From assembly GCA_029945375.1 (NCBI GenBank), contig CM057059.1, forward strand, positions 1,984,001 to 2,048,000: 64,000 nt of DNA, written 5' to 3'. The DNA comes from Agaricus subrufescens (lineage: Eukaryota; Basidiomycota; Agaricomycetes; Agaricales; Agaricaceae). Position numbers and translations under genes: made by a program. How positions within the stretch are numbered: position 1 is the stretch's first letter; the number at the start of each line of letters is the position of its first letter. The notes under the pieces are model-generated. The model was not told the DNA's origin. It saw only the letters and a program-made list of their open reading frames with translations, and did no database searches. Below, one piece after another: positions 9,374 through 21,400 of the stretch.

Positions 9374-11517
9374 GCTGCAAACGTCGAATTAAAGAGCTCA
9401 GACCCACTTCCTTCACTCTGGAGATGCTAGATGATGAGCTGGCATCTATGGCCCTCATTAGAGCACTCCCAGACGACTATTCCGCCTTCTCCTCGTCTCT
9501 TTTGCTTATGGACAAGCTGGACAAGGCTACCATTCATCAGGCCTTTGTCACAGAGGATATACAACGCCGAAAACGCGCTGGGGACGCTTTGGGAGGCTCC
9601 CAGGCTCTAGCTGCTCGCTCTGGCTTCAAAAACGCGTCAGTGAGCTGCAATTTCTGTGGGAGGCTGGGTCACAAGGTGGAGATGTGTAGGGCGTTCGAAA
9701 ATGCGAGAAAGCGCGCTCAGGAGGACGCTCAGAAGCCTAGAACTCGCGGAAATAAGGCTAACAAGGCTCAGGACGCTTCAAATGACGCCTCAGGCTCTGC
9801 AGCAAGCTCCTCTTCGAGTTCTAGCCCCGAAAAAGCGCAGAGAGTCCGTGAATTTGCTGGAAATGCAAGTGCCTCACATCCCTCCCCTTCCCCTTCGCTT
9901 TCTACGCCTCTACAGCTTGATGCTGACTTCCATTGGCTTGCAGACACTGGGGCCACTTCTCATATGACCCCACATCGTCACTGGTTCAAGAACTACTCCC
10001 CCAATCGCATTCCCATCCAATTAGCTGATAATTCAGTTGTATACTCTGCGGGGATAGGTTCTGTGGTGTTTAAACCAGTTGTTAATGGAAAGGAGGCTAG
10101 AGCGGTCGAGTTTTCGAGGGTACTGCATGTTCCTGACCTCAGGAGTAATCTGCTGTCATGTTTATACCTTGCTCAGCACAAGGGCTTCAATATCACCATT
10201 TCTGCTCGCTCTATCGCTTTCCAGTGCAAGGGAACAACGCTTTTTACGGCCACTATTCACTCCAACAACTCTGCTGAGCTAGATGGCTCTACAATCACTT
10301 CCGAGGCCGCTTTTGCTGTTTCTACACTGCCAGCTGACCTCTCCCTGTGGCATCGTCGCTTCATTCATCACAATTATGCTGATGTGAAGTCTATGTTGAG
10401 TAAGGACCTTGTTACAGGCCTTAAACTTGATTCTAATGCTCCCCCTGACCCTATATGTGAGCCCTGCCTTGCTGGCAAGATGCATTCACTTCCATTCCCT
10501 CCCTCTCCTAACCATAATCGATCTCCTCTCAAGCTGGTGCATTCAGATCTTCACGGACTGCTCCCAGTCGCTTCCCACTCAGGCTACAAGTACTGGATTA
10601 CCTTTATAGACGACGCAACACGATTCCGGGCTGTACATCTGCTTAAAAGCAAGTCAGAAGCCTTTGAAGCGTTCAAAGTCTACAAATCTTGGGCCGAAAA
10701 TCAACTTGGAGTCAACATTCGGGCTCTACAGGATGATAAAGGCGGTGAATACATGTCTAAAGTGTTCCTAATGTTCACGGAGCAGTCTGGGATTGAAAGG
10801 AGGCACTCTACTCGCAACAGGCCTCAGCAGAATGGCCTTGCAGAGAGAGCTAATAGGACTATGGGTGAGAGGATCACTGCTATGCTCTCTGAATCTCGAC
10901 TTCCTCCCTCTTTCTGGGGGGAGTGTATCTCTTCTATGGTCCATGTGTGGAATAGGCTGCCTACTGCGTCGCTTTCTGGCACTACACCCTTCCAGGCTTT
11001 CTATAAGCGAAAACCTGATGTCTCCCACCTCCGAGTATGGGGGTGCACTGCCTATGTGCATGTGCAGCGAGATAAAAGGACTTCCCTAGAGCCCCACTTC
11101 GAAAAATGCGTCTTTATAGGCTATCCTGCAGGCTACAAAGGCTGGAAGTTCTACAATCCAGTCACTAAGCGTTCAGTGATCTCAGAGAGAGCTGATTTCG
11201 ATGAGAGGTACTTTCCTGGCACTTCTAGAGCCCAACTCGATGCTATACCTTCATTTGCTGGCCCTCCCCCCTCCCCTGAGCCTCAGACTACTTCTGAGCA
11301 TTCTCCTGCACCACCGACGTCGCATTTCGGAGTGCCACCTCTCCTAGATGAAGGGGGTGATATTAGCCCTGTCCCTGCTCGCTTTCAGCCTCCCAGTCCG
11401 AGTTCTGCTGTTCCTCTCGAAGAGGAGACTCCTCTGCCTGCTCCTCCTCCTCCTAGCCCTGCTACTCCGCCTCCACAAGCTCCGATTCTGCTCCCTGTGA
11501 CTCCTCCCACTTGGTGA
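9374..11517 (+). pseudogene. Copia B Gag-protease-integrase continuation
   Basis: Resumes copia B after the nested insertions. It has the Gag C-terminus, zinc knuckle CNFCGRLGHKVEMC, protease WLADTGATSHM, integrase zinc CEPCLAGK, and catalytic blocks DLHGLLP, DDKGGEYM and NGLAERANR. The frame ends at a TGA (11515-11517) created by a 157-bp tandem duplication that is not a multiple of three. Apart from that duplication and the upstream insertion, the coding sequence is well preserved. Confidence 0.88.
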
Positions 11518-11669
11518 TATTAGCCCTGTCCCTGCTCGCTCTCAGCCTCCCATTCCCAGTTCTCCTGCTGTTCTTCTCGAAGAGGAGACTCCTCTACCTG
11601 CTCCTCCTCCTCCTAGCCCTGCTACTCCACCTCCACAAGCTCCGATTCCGCTCCCTGTGACTCCTCCCA
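11356..11669. repeat. 157-bp tandem duplication in the copia B tether
   Basis: The segment starting GGTGATATTAGCCC at 11356 repeats from 11513, with the Pro-rich linker coding sequence duplicated. Because 157 is 52 x 3 + 1, the second copy shifts frame and introduces the stop at 11515-11517. Confidence 0.85.
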
Positions 11670-12767
11670 CTGCTGGAGTGCCCCCTGAGCCTCCCAGAGT
11701 GCCACGTTGCACTGGGCGTGTTCGGAAGCCTCCTGGTGACTGGTGGAAGGTCAGGCAACCTAATCTGCCTGCTAGAGACCCAGAAGATGACGATGAAGCT
11801 GCTCTTTCAGCTGATACTGGCTTCTACGAGGTTGAGTTTGCTGGGGCTGTTTCTACAGCTGATCCTCGCACCTACAGGCTTGCTATGCAGTCCCCTGACA
11901 GGGAACACTGGGTCGATGCTTGTAACACCGAGATATTCAATCTCGAGGCCAACAGGACTTGGGAACTGACTGAACTGCCTCCTGGTAAGAAGGTAGTCAA
12001 CTCTGGCTGGGTCTTCAAGGTCAAAAGGCATGCCGACGGCTCTATTGAGCGCTATAGGGCTCGCCTTGTTGCTAAAGGCTTCTCCCAACGTCCTGGCTTC
12101 GATTACACCAAGGTCTTTGCCCCTACATTTCGTCCTGCCTCTCTGAGACTCATTATAGCTCTGGCTGCTAGAGAGGGCTACAAAATGCGTTCTGTTGACA
12201 TCTCCTCTGCCTTCACTTATGGAGAACTTGAGGAGGAGATCTACATGAGGCAACCAGAGGGCTATCATACTGGGGGACCTAATATGGTCTTCAGGCTCCG
12301 TAAATCACTCTATGGCCTTAAGCAAGCTGCCAGACAGTGGAGTAAGAAGCTCCAAGGTGTTCTAGAGGTTATTGGCTACTCCAGACTTCGCTCCGACAAC
12401 TCCATCTACATCTATTCCAAGGGAGACATCAAGGTCATAGTGCCTGTCTTCATTGATGATATAACTCTGGTGTCTAAAAGCGATTCTGCTGTCTCTGCTG
12501 CTGTCTCTGAGCTGTCTAGCCACTTCAAACTGCAAGATCTCAGGTCTACCACTCTGCTACTGGGTATTCAGGTGAAGCAGGACCGTTCTAAGCGCACCAT
12601 TTCGCTCTCACAAGAGCACTACATCAAGGAGCTGCTAGAACGATTCAATATGGATGATTCCAACTCCCTTTCCACCCCACTTCCACCTGGTTCTGAGCTC
12701 TCCGACATTGTGCCCTCTCTTGAGGAGCAAGCTGAGATGAAATCAGTTCCTTATCTCTCTGCTGTAG
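11657..12767 (+). pseudogene. Copia B reverse transcriptase
   Basis: RT frame after the duplication, from TPPTAGVPPEPP through VDISSAFTYGELEEEIYMRQ and SLYGLKQAARQW to the catalytic VFIDDITLVSKS. It runs into the RNase H connection (KSVPYLSAVG), where it is cut. No stops occur within the domain. RNase H and the 3' LTR are missing. Confidence 0.88.
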
Positions 12768-12871
12768 GTAGCTAGGTTGCTGTGTAGTATGATGTATTGC
12801 TACTTAATGCTACAACCACTGAGGCTTCCAAAAGAGGAAGGTAGTGGAGCAGAGTCAAGAAGCGATATTCA
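12768..12871 (-). mobile_element. Reversed 5' fragment of an ORF1-type poly(A) element
   Basis: The minus-strand reading matches the 5' end of the element at 7075 (GCTTCTTGAC...CTTCCTCTTTTGG...AGTAGCAATACATC) for about 100 bases. It lies between the broken end of copia B and the broken LTR of copia H, so it marks a rearrangement junction rather than a clean insertion. Confidence 0.7.
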
Positions 12872-12932
12872 CTCATGACTACCACCATTAGAACTGTCTC
12901 TGCACACACTATGTTCTACCTTCGACAGGTTA

Positions 12933-14221
12933 CATTCCCTTCTTGTCCTCTAACCACCACCTTCCCTTTTGGGATAGGTGGGGCGAACACCTTAGTAGCT
13001 GAGATGTCCACTCCTTGGTGAAATTGTTCGAGGCGCTGAGTAGGTGGGGTCTTACTCCCTGCTGAAATCCCAGAGGCCACGTTGAATAGCACGGTCGTCA
13101 TCTGTGCTATCGCTGGATGTCGTGGCGACCACCGTTGGGCAGACTGGGGTATGTTACTCCCCTACTGTCTGACACTCGGGACGAAATCTCTTCGTTCCAC
13201 CCTCGCGCTCATGCTTATCATGGGCGCACCCCTTTGTCTGGACTGGCCAAAGCCCTCTGGACACCACCACGTTGATGCCACTCACAGCGCCCACACTCCC
13301 TTCCCTCAACGGACGCTGGATGCGACCACGTCCAACTTTTACCGTCCCCCCCTCCTTTTTCCCATCGGACAGTCCAATTCCCCCCCGCACTGGGCTGTGG
13401 TGTCTTCAAGAGACCCTCCCACTGTGCATCATTTTTCAGCAGCATCGCACTGCTCGATCCCTCCCGGTCGTCAATTCTCTGGCGGCCACAATCTTGCTGC
13501 GCACTTGTGTGTGGCTCTCCCTCCCTCTTCTCGGCCAGATCCTACCCTGGGTGCGTCCACCATTGGCTAGCTATTTTTGGCTGGCACCAAGTGGTTGCAT
13601 TACTCTGTGATGTGACCTCACGCTCCAGGTCTTTTGGCCCAACACTTGGATCGCCCAATTTCCCCTCGGCGTATCTATCCTGTCCCTTCCGGCCCCGGCT
13701 ACTCTAGAAGCCGGCTCTCAACATTCGTTCCTGGCACCCAGCTGCCCCGACACTCTCTATCGGCCCTGGCTACTCTATGCGATGGCCAGCTCTCCACAAT
13801 CTCTTCAGGCACCCAGCTGCCTTCATCACTCTTTCCACGGGAGCACGTTCCACCGGCACCCACCATCTGCTTTTGCTGCCTCTTGCGCGATTGCAACCGC
13901 CTTGTCAGAAAATCGGGGGCATATCTGGGCTATAACGTAGGTGTTTTATGTTTGCTTGAGCTAAGGCTCACTTTGTACACTTCTCTTTACGGCCCATCAT
14001 TATTGCTATTTTATGTTTTCTTTTTCTTTTTCTCTTCGAGGCAATGTAAATTCCGCCAGATACGATATACAATTATAATGTTGTTTGGGGCTAATGTTTA
14101 TTTCGGCGATGTGTCATGGCTGCCATTTCCTTGTAGTATGCCCAGAGTATCTAACTGGATGTCGAATAGCTACTTGGAATAAAGGTCCACCGAGAGGTGC
14201 CATTGATATAAAAAAAAAAAA
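12933..14221 (+). mobile_element. Poly(A)-tailed non-coding retroelement, copy 3
   Basis: A 1.29-kb insertion exactly at the copia H primer site. It is flanked by a 15-bp duplication (ACCTTCGACAGGTTA at 12918-12932 and 14222-14236) and ends in a 13-nt A run. It is colinear with copy 2 (602-2037) but has only one copy of the ~110-bp internal segment that copy 2 carries twice. It shares the AATAAAGGTCCACC tail. I see no protein-coding capacity in it. Confidence 0.85.
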
Positions 14222-14355
14222 ACCTTCGACAGGTTATGGGCCCCAGCTTCTAACTACTGGAAAAACGAGTTTCCATTCACCAACCTCACTCAGTCTTCTC
14301 TTCCTCTTTCCCTTCTTTGATCTATTTCACTTCCCCTGCTCTCAAATCAACTCTG

Positions 14356-15087
14356 ATGGCTTCTGGATCACCAATGTTTGCAAAACTCAATGCAGAGAAC
14401 TATACAATGTGGTAGTGGACGCTCTCAATGCCTATGAGGCTCGTTGTGACAAGGCTGCTGGCTGGCTCTTCTTGATGGTTAAACAGGAGCAGAGGGTGCA
14501 CTTTAATGGCATCCAGGATGACCCCATGAAGATGTGGGAGGCTCTGAAGGCTGTACACAGGCAGAGGAAGGCTGAGATGTGATTTAATGCTTATGATGAG
14601 CTGTTCAGCATCCGAAAACTCAAGGAGGAGTCTCTACAATCACTCATTAACAGAGTAGAAGGCCACAAGTGATGCATTAAGGAGCTTAGACCCACAGACT
14701 TCATGCTGGACATGCTGGATGATGAGCTGGCATCAATGGCACTCATCAGAGCCCTCCCTGACAACTATTCTGCCTACCCCCCATCCCTTTTACTTATTGG
14801 ACAAGCTGGACAAGACCACCATTCATCAGGCCTTTGTCACAGAGGATATTCAATGCAAAAGCCGCACTGGGGACGCCTTGGGAGGCTCCCAGGCTCTAGC
14901 TGCTCGCTCTGGCTTCAAAAATGCATCAGATACCTGCAATTTCTGTGGGAGGACTGGTCACAAGGTGGAGAAGTGCTGGCCATTCAAAAAGGCAAAGAAA
15001 CGCACCCAGGAGGACACTCAGAAGCCTAGAACTTGCAGAAATAAGGCTAACAAGGCTCAGGACGCTTCAAACAATGCCTCAGGCTCT
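14356..15087 (+). pseudogene. Copia H Gag remnant
   Basis: Begins MASGSPMFAKLNAENY, then loses about 100 bp of gag at ~14411-14420. It continues through RCDKAAGWLFLM and VHFNGIQDDP to the zinc knuckle CNFCGRTGHKVEKC. It carries several TGA stops and lost CpGs compared with copia A, for example at 14579-14581, and a frame slip near 14790. It is cut by the poly(A) element at 15087/15088; the last 14 bases are the target duplication. Confidence 0.85.
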
Positions 15088-15173
15088 CCATTCCTTCCTT
15101 GACCTCTTACCACTACCTTCCTCTTTTGGAAGCCTTGGTGGTTTAGTTGTAATAGTAGGGAATACATTCCATT

Positions 15174-16343
15174 ATGCCTCCTAAATGTCACGGTAAAGCT
15201 CCAGCTACTCCCCAACACAATCCTGAGGGCACTTTCAAGCCCAGGAATGTGTTTGATGATGACTCCAACTGGGATCGTCCAGAACAGAGAGTCCAAGCCA
15301 AACTTGACCCTTCATTCTATGTAGGATTGGTTCAAAACCCCTCACAATCATATGTGGGGAATAATCTGACACAGTCTGAGAGGCCTCCACCCCCTCAGTC
15401 TAGTCATCTTTTGCCTGCTGCTGGAATCCTCAGTGCTTTTGGCACACCCCCTCGAGATGAAGCTGCTCAAGTGGCTCAGTCCATTCTTGGCAAGTGGGCT
15501 ACTCAGCCCTCCCCCACTCCATCCACTATGCTCACATTGGAATCCCCTGCTCGGATTCCGGTGGAAATCTCTCCAGACCCACCTTCTCCCCCTGAGTGGC
15601 CGGTCCTCTCTCAGGCAATGGCCTGGGTGGCTCCCCTGCTCCTTTTGAGTGGGAAGCTATGTTTACAGGTTTAGAGTCCACTCTAGTGGCTCTGAACCCC
15701 CAACACAACATGATGCCTCGCTTCATGTCAATTATCCTTATGAGTCTTCAGCACTTATTCAAAGACTCAGATTTCCTCAAACTGGATTGTGGAGGCGGTT
15801 TCACTGTCCAGTATCTCCTTGATGCCCTGCCGCATTCCAATGTGGCCTTCGCTCCCCTCCCTCATGGTACCTCAGGTACCAGCCCTAGGCCGGTCCCCAA
15901 ACCACATGTCAAGCGGTCCAAAGTTGAACCACCTAATCCTACCCCTGCTAAGTGGAGTGCTCTGGCTGCAGCTTCAGCCAAGGCTGATTGTGCACCTGCC
16001 CCCATCCTTCAACAGCGCCTACCTCCTTTGGAGGCTCCCACTGTTTCAGTCACCACACCCAAACATTCTTGCAAATGTCAGGGCAAACATACTGTACACG
16101 GGCCATCCCATAAAGGAATCTCTCTCCACTTTCCCTCTCAGCTTTGCTTCGAGGCAAAGCTCATTACACCCAAGATCATTGCTCATCTCAATGATCTTAT
16201 TGATAAGAACTTGCCAGATTCTTCCAGTCTTGTTCTTCTCTCATCTCATGATGAAGGCAGCCAGTACAAGGTATTTTTAGCCACCTCATGTGTTCCTACT
16301 CAAGCTGAAGCCAACTTTGTGTGCAAGCACATCAAGACACGCT
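15174..16343 (+). pseudogene. LINE ORF1-like protein, N-terminal part (second copy)
   Basis: Starts at MPPKCHGKAPATP, 86 nt into the element. The first ~155 codons are Pro-rich. A frameshift near 15620-15645 moves coding to the +2 frame (PFEWEAMFTGLE...), which then runs open to the gypsy 1 insertion at 16344. The segment before the break (AEANFVCKHIKT) aligns with FVLKHIRR of the copy at 7173-8924. The protein resumes at 24962. Confidence 0.72.
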
Positions 16344-16890
16344 TGTTATAGTGACCCCGGCCCAGTCCTAAGCTGGGGCAATACGTCACTACCGATAACA
16401 CAGTTACTGATAGAGCATATCAAAGGAGCCTTCTTGGTTGAATGGAGATTCAACTTCAAAGGTAATAATACTGAGACGATTATACAAGCAAGAGAGGGAG
16501 CTTAGCAATTAAGACTTATAGGTTCTAGAGCTTTTAAAGGCTTAGTATTAGTCTCCACCTAACCAAGTAGAAACGTTGTTTCTACATGGTCGAGTTGAGG
16601 GGTTTATATACTACAGCAAGTATCTACTTATGTAATACTAATAAGAGTCATATCCAGTCATAACTAGTCATAATAAGTCATATCAAGTCATAACTAATCA
16701 TAATGAGTCGTATCAAGTCATATAAGTCCTCCAAGTCAGTATAAGTCAGAACGACTCATAACTGTGAGTTGGAAGATTCTTGACTTTGCTGACTAAGAAA
16801 TATTACATAAGAAAAGAAAAACAATATTTGATACAATTACATCAGCAAAAGTAGGCATATTAGATAAGAAAAGAAATTGAAATCATAACA
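16344..16890 (-). repeat. 3' LTR of gypsy 1 (547 bp)
   Basis: On the plus strand it runs TGTTATAGTGACCCC...AATCATAACA and matches 24442-24961 along its length. It is 27 bp longer because of extra copies of an AGTCATAA/AGTCATAT short tandem repeat around 16665-16745. Inner inverted pairs (GTAGAAAC...GTTTCTAC) are present. Confidence 0.92.
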
Positions 16891-17535
16891 TTATCCCTTT
16901 CGTAAACTAAATGTCCACATCTAAATTTACAAATCAAGATTACCTTTCTCATTGATATTGTACTCAGTTACTTTGTCATGTTGGAAGTCTTGTGACTTCT
17001 CATATTTGTCATCTCCTGAGTACTGTTCACAACTATGCTTTCTCTTCAGATGTTCCGCTACTAAATTCCACACTTGTCACACTTGTATACCTTCTGACTT
17101 CCCCATTTCCATCCAGGTTTTGAAATCAAAGTAAGCCCTTTCATCTTGGTCTGACTATTTCCCACAGAAGATAGGCTGCAATTCTCCAAAGATAGTCCTG
17201 ATGCATCTCTTGGAGATTCAATAAGACTGTGGCGGTGATGGGAAGATGGGTTTGTACGGATGCTGGATTTTCTATCAAGGGTGGTTGATAGTTGTCCATA
17301 TTTAGGGTCGGAGTGCTCAGCCCTGGTGTCGGGGATTGCTGTTGTTTAGGTTTGCTATAATTCCTGCAATGTAAGGAAGACGAGTGATCTGTTTCCTTAA
17401 TTAGATATTATCTTTTGATCTATCAGTGTCATTTGGGATGTTGTTTGTTGTTTGGTTTAATTCTGATGTAAGATCTGGTATAGTGTTTGAATTGTCTTGT
17501 AAAGACTCTTTCTTGCATTACAACCATTGACACTC

Positions 17536-18063
17536 ATGTTCACTTCATTCATTAACTCGCTCTCTTCTTCTTTTATCTGTTGGGGTACTCGTAAACCCTC
17601 TATCACAATTCCTGATGATGATATCCTCATCAACTACCACCAGCAACTTTGTGTGTTGGCAGGTATTCCGGCATCTATCTCTGATGCTACTCTTTTCTCG
17701 AGTCTTACCACAACTTGTTTTCTGTTTTCCATTGATCTTCCAAATCATTCTCTGGTTTGGAACCATCATATTGCTTTATTTGAGCAATACAACTGAGTCC
17801 TTATTCCTATGACTATGTGTAGGAGTAAGCGAGCTGCATTTGACGCTTGGATATATCATTGTCCAAATTACATTTCCATCAATCATACTGAGGAGATACC
17901 AAAGGATTTGGTGGAGGTCATGGTATCTGTTTTGTCATTGAGTGGGGTGGCATTGTTTGAGTTCTCGATTAAGGGGCAGGTAGTGGGGATATACAGGGAA
18001 GATGAATTTTTTAATTATATCTGTATTTGGAATCTTATTCTTTCTAGGTTTGGTAGGAAGTAG
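17536..18063 (+). pseudogene. Antisense ORF between pol and the 3' LTR of gypsy 1
   Basis: Plus-strand frame of ~175 codons (MFTSFINSLS... to ILSRFGRK) interrupted only by one TGA at 17794-17796, again where CGA would fit. It lies on the strand opposite gag-pol, in the space between the end of pol (18455) and the 3' LTR. I see no membrane segment typical of envelope proteins and do not recognise a family. Some plant Ty3/gypsy lineages carry extra antisense ORFs in the same place; whether this one is translated is inference from its open frame. Confidence 0.45.
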
Positions 18064-18454
18064 TTGAATGTATGGACATGATTTCTAGTTATTGAACAAT
18101 TTGTCTTTCGTTTTATTTTATTTTATTCTTCTTTTTATATAGTTTTGCCACGTATTGGTTTATTACGTGTTATAAAATTGAGTTTTGTGATTATGTCATG
18201 ATTTCAAGGCACGGCAGGTATGGAAGAAATGTTTGCAGTTGCGGTGTACTAAGATCTTGGACATTCTTCTTGCCGGTTGCTGGTATTGAGAATAATAAGA
18301 GAGGATAGTTGAATTTGGTGGTGATCAGTCTTATCCTGGACTGATATGGAAGGGGGTGTGATGTCCTGGTGGACGCTCTGGGTTTCAGAGTGTGAATCCT
18401 TGTCATTTATGACAGGGGATGTAGAGTTTGAGGTGGTTGAGTTGGTTGAGTTGG

Positions 18455-21400
18455 TCATTGACCGATGTCTGTTGCTGGTAAGTTTCTGGTCCTTTTATAC
18501 TCTTCAAGTGCCTCTTTTGCATTTTCCAAGTCATTTTCGATTTCCCAAGAATCCTCAGTTGGACCATAGCCTTTCCATCTGACTAGGTATTCTGTAGTCA
18601 TTCTGAGTTGATTGTTGACTCCACGCTTTCTTCTGACTCGATGATTAATAATAGCTTCTACTTCGTATTCTTCTTCTCCTGATACTAGTATTGGTGGGGG
18701 TTCTAGATTATGTTTCCCATAAATGTCATTCTCTGTGACTGGTATTAGCAATGATGCTTGAAATCTGTTATGAATTTTCCATCTGTCTGGGAGTTTTAAT
18801 TCATAGACTACAGGAGAGATCTTTCTTGTTATGGTGAAGGGACCTTCTCGCCGTTGGTTGAGTTTCTTTGACTCATATGGCATGGGTAGATTTTGATTAT
18901 CTAGCCATACTTTGTCTCCTTCTTTGAATGGATTCCATGGTTTATTTTTGCAGTTACTCATAATGAGTCGTGCATGTTCATGTGCTTCCAATGCTGCTTG
19001 TTGAGTCTGTTCTAAGAATAGTGTCTTTTCTTCAATTGCTGGTGAGTTTGACTCTTTGTGAGATATGAATGCTTTAGGGTTGTATCCCATGATTAATTCA
19101 TAGGGTGTGTGTGTTCTTCCTGAATGTGGTTTAGTATTGTGTACAAATTCTATCATAGGTAAGGCTCTTTTCCAGTTGTTTGGATTTTTAGAAGTGTAAA
19201 CTGCAAGATAGAATTTGATTTCTTGATTGTACCATTCTGTCGTTCCATCTGTTTGTGGATGATATGCCGTTGAGAATGCTGGTGCTATATTTAGCTTTTC
19301 ATAAAGTTTCTGCATAGATTTGGCTGCAAAATGAGAGTCTCTGTCTGAAATAATCTTTTGGGGGGTGCCATATTTAGAAAACACTTTCTCAATAAGGATT
19401 TCAGCTATATCATCAGCTGTAGCTGTTTTTCGAGTAGCTGTAAGGATTATCCCTTTCGTAAGTCCATGGTCCACTATGGACAATATTGAATCATATGATC
19501 CGTCTGGTGGTAGATCCGTGATGAGATCCATGGATATTTGTGTAAAGGGTTTAGTTGATCCTGGTCCCGAAATAGGTTGCATGGGTGGTTTGGTAGGATG
19601 TCGGTTAATTTTGTACTGTTGACAAACGGGGCAACCTTTGACATAGTTTTGGACGTAAGTTCCCATTCCTGGCCAGTATACTTCTTTAGTGAGTTTTCTC
19701 AAGGTTTCTGTTATTCCTGGGTGTCCTGATGACTCATGGTCATGTGCATTTATTAAGATTTGCTTCTTAATTGTCGGGTTGTCTGGAATAACTATTCTTC
19801 CTTGGTATTTGTAGAAATTGTCTTCCTCGTTTTCAGTATATCTGTCAGATAATGTGACTAGAGATTTGTCATTGTTAATTTGAGTCATTAATTCTTCTGT
19901 CAAGAAGTTAATGAAATTTTCGGGAGGTAAAGCGGTGACGTTTTCGTTGTCTTTCCCTTCTGGGACTAGGTCTGGTCTTCTGCTGAGTGCATCGGCTAAT
20001 TTATTTTTGGTTCCTGCTAAGTGTTTTATGACATAGTTGAATCGAGTCATGTATAATGTCCATCGGGCTTGGCGGCGATTCAATTGTTGTGGTTCTCTCC
20101 ATCTAGTAAGATTTTCGTGATCTGACCAAATGGTGACTGGGTGATTTGATCCTTCTAAGTAGTGTCTCCATTCCTTTAGTGCTCTGATGATTGCTAGGAA
20201 TTCCTGGTCTGAAACATGATAGTTTCTTTCAGCTGCGTTTAATGCTTGGCTGAAATAGGCCACTGGATGTTTATCTCCATTGGTGTCCCTTTGGAGTAGT
20301 ACTGCTCCGGTTGCGTATGCTGATGAATCACATTCGATCTCGAATGGTTTATTTTGATCAGCTATTTGGAGTATTGGTCGTTCAAGGAATTGTAATTTCA
20401 GGTTTTCAAATGCTGCTTGTGCGTTTGAATTCCATTCGAATTTTGTGGTTTTCTTGGTTAATTGGTATAGGGGTTGTGCAATATGAGCATAATTCTTGAT
20501 GAATTTGCGATAAAAGTTGCAGAATCCTAAGAATTGTCTGACATTCTTGACTGTTTTTGGAGTAGGCCAGTCAGAAATTCCATTGAGTTTGGTTGATTCC
20601 ATCTCGATGGAGTCATGAGTAATGACAACTCCGAGATATTCTAGTCGATCTTTCTCGAATTCGCATTTTTCTGTCTTTAGATAGAGTTTGTTTCTTTGGA
20701 GTATTTTTAGAACTAGTAGAGTCAATTCATGTAATCGTTGTTTTGAATCAGCATGAATCAGTATGTCGTCCATGTAGATTATGACTCCTCCTGAGTCAAT
20801 GAGGTCCTTATATATGGAGTTCATCATGGACTGGAATGTTGCTGGTGAATTGGTCATTCCAAAGAACATAACTGTGGGCTCATAGAACCCTTGCAGTGTT
20901 CTGAAGGCAGCTTTCCATTCGTCTCCTTGACGTATTCTCACATTGTTGTATCCAAGCCTGACGTCTAGCTTGGTAAAATATTTTGATCCTTTTAATTTGT
21001 TCATTATGCTCGAAATGTTAGGAATTGGGTAAGCATTCTTGATAGTGTTTTGATTTAGATATCGGTAATCTTGGCATGGGCATAAGTCTCCACTCTTCTT
21101 TCCTACAAAGAAGAATGATGATGCCATTGGCGATTCTGAAGGGCGGATATATCCCTTTCGTAGGTTTTCTTCTATAAACTTGCCCAATTCTCTTTCTTCT
21201 TTAGGTGTTAGAGCATATATCGGCATGCGTTTTGGTTTAAATTCCGGTATAAGATCAATTTTGTGATCCCATTCTCGTTGTGGGGGTAATCTTTCTGATT
21301 TTTGTTTGTCAAATACTTTGAGAAATCTATGATATCTTCTAGGTATGACTTTGAGTGGGTCAGATTCCTTTTTAAAATTAGCACTCTTTGCTAATTGTTG

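Larger units (their letters stand above)
5999..12767 (+). mobile_element. Ty1/copia retrotransposon B with nested insertions
   Basis: Plus-strand copia element: partial LTR, primer site, Gag start at 6353, Gag-INT to 11517 and RT to 12767. It is interrupted by a solo copia LTR (6759-9368, 5-bp duplication AGAAG at 6754-6758 and 9369-9373) that in turn carries an ORF1-type poly(A) element (7075-9352). It is cut off inside the RT/RNase H connection at 12767, where a small reversed retroelement fragment follows. CpG content is high, suggesting it is younger than copia H and E. Confidence 0.85.
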
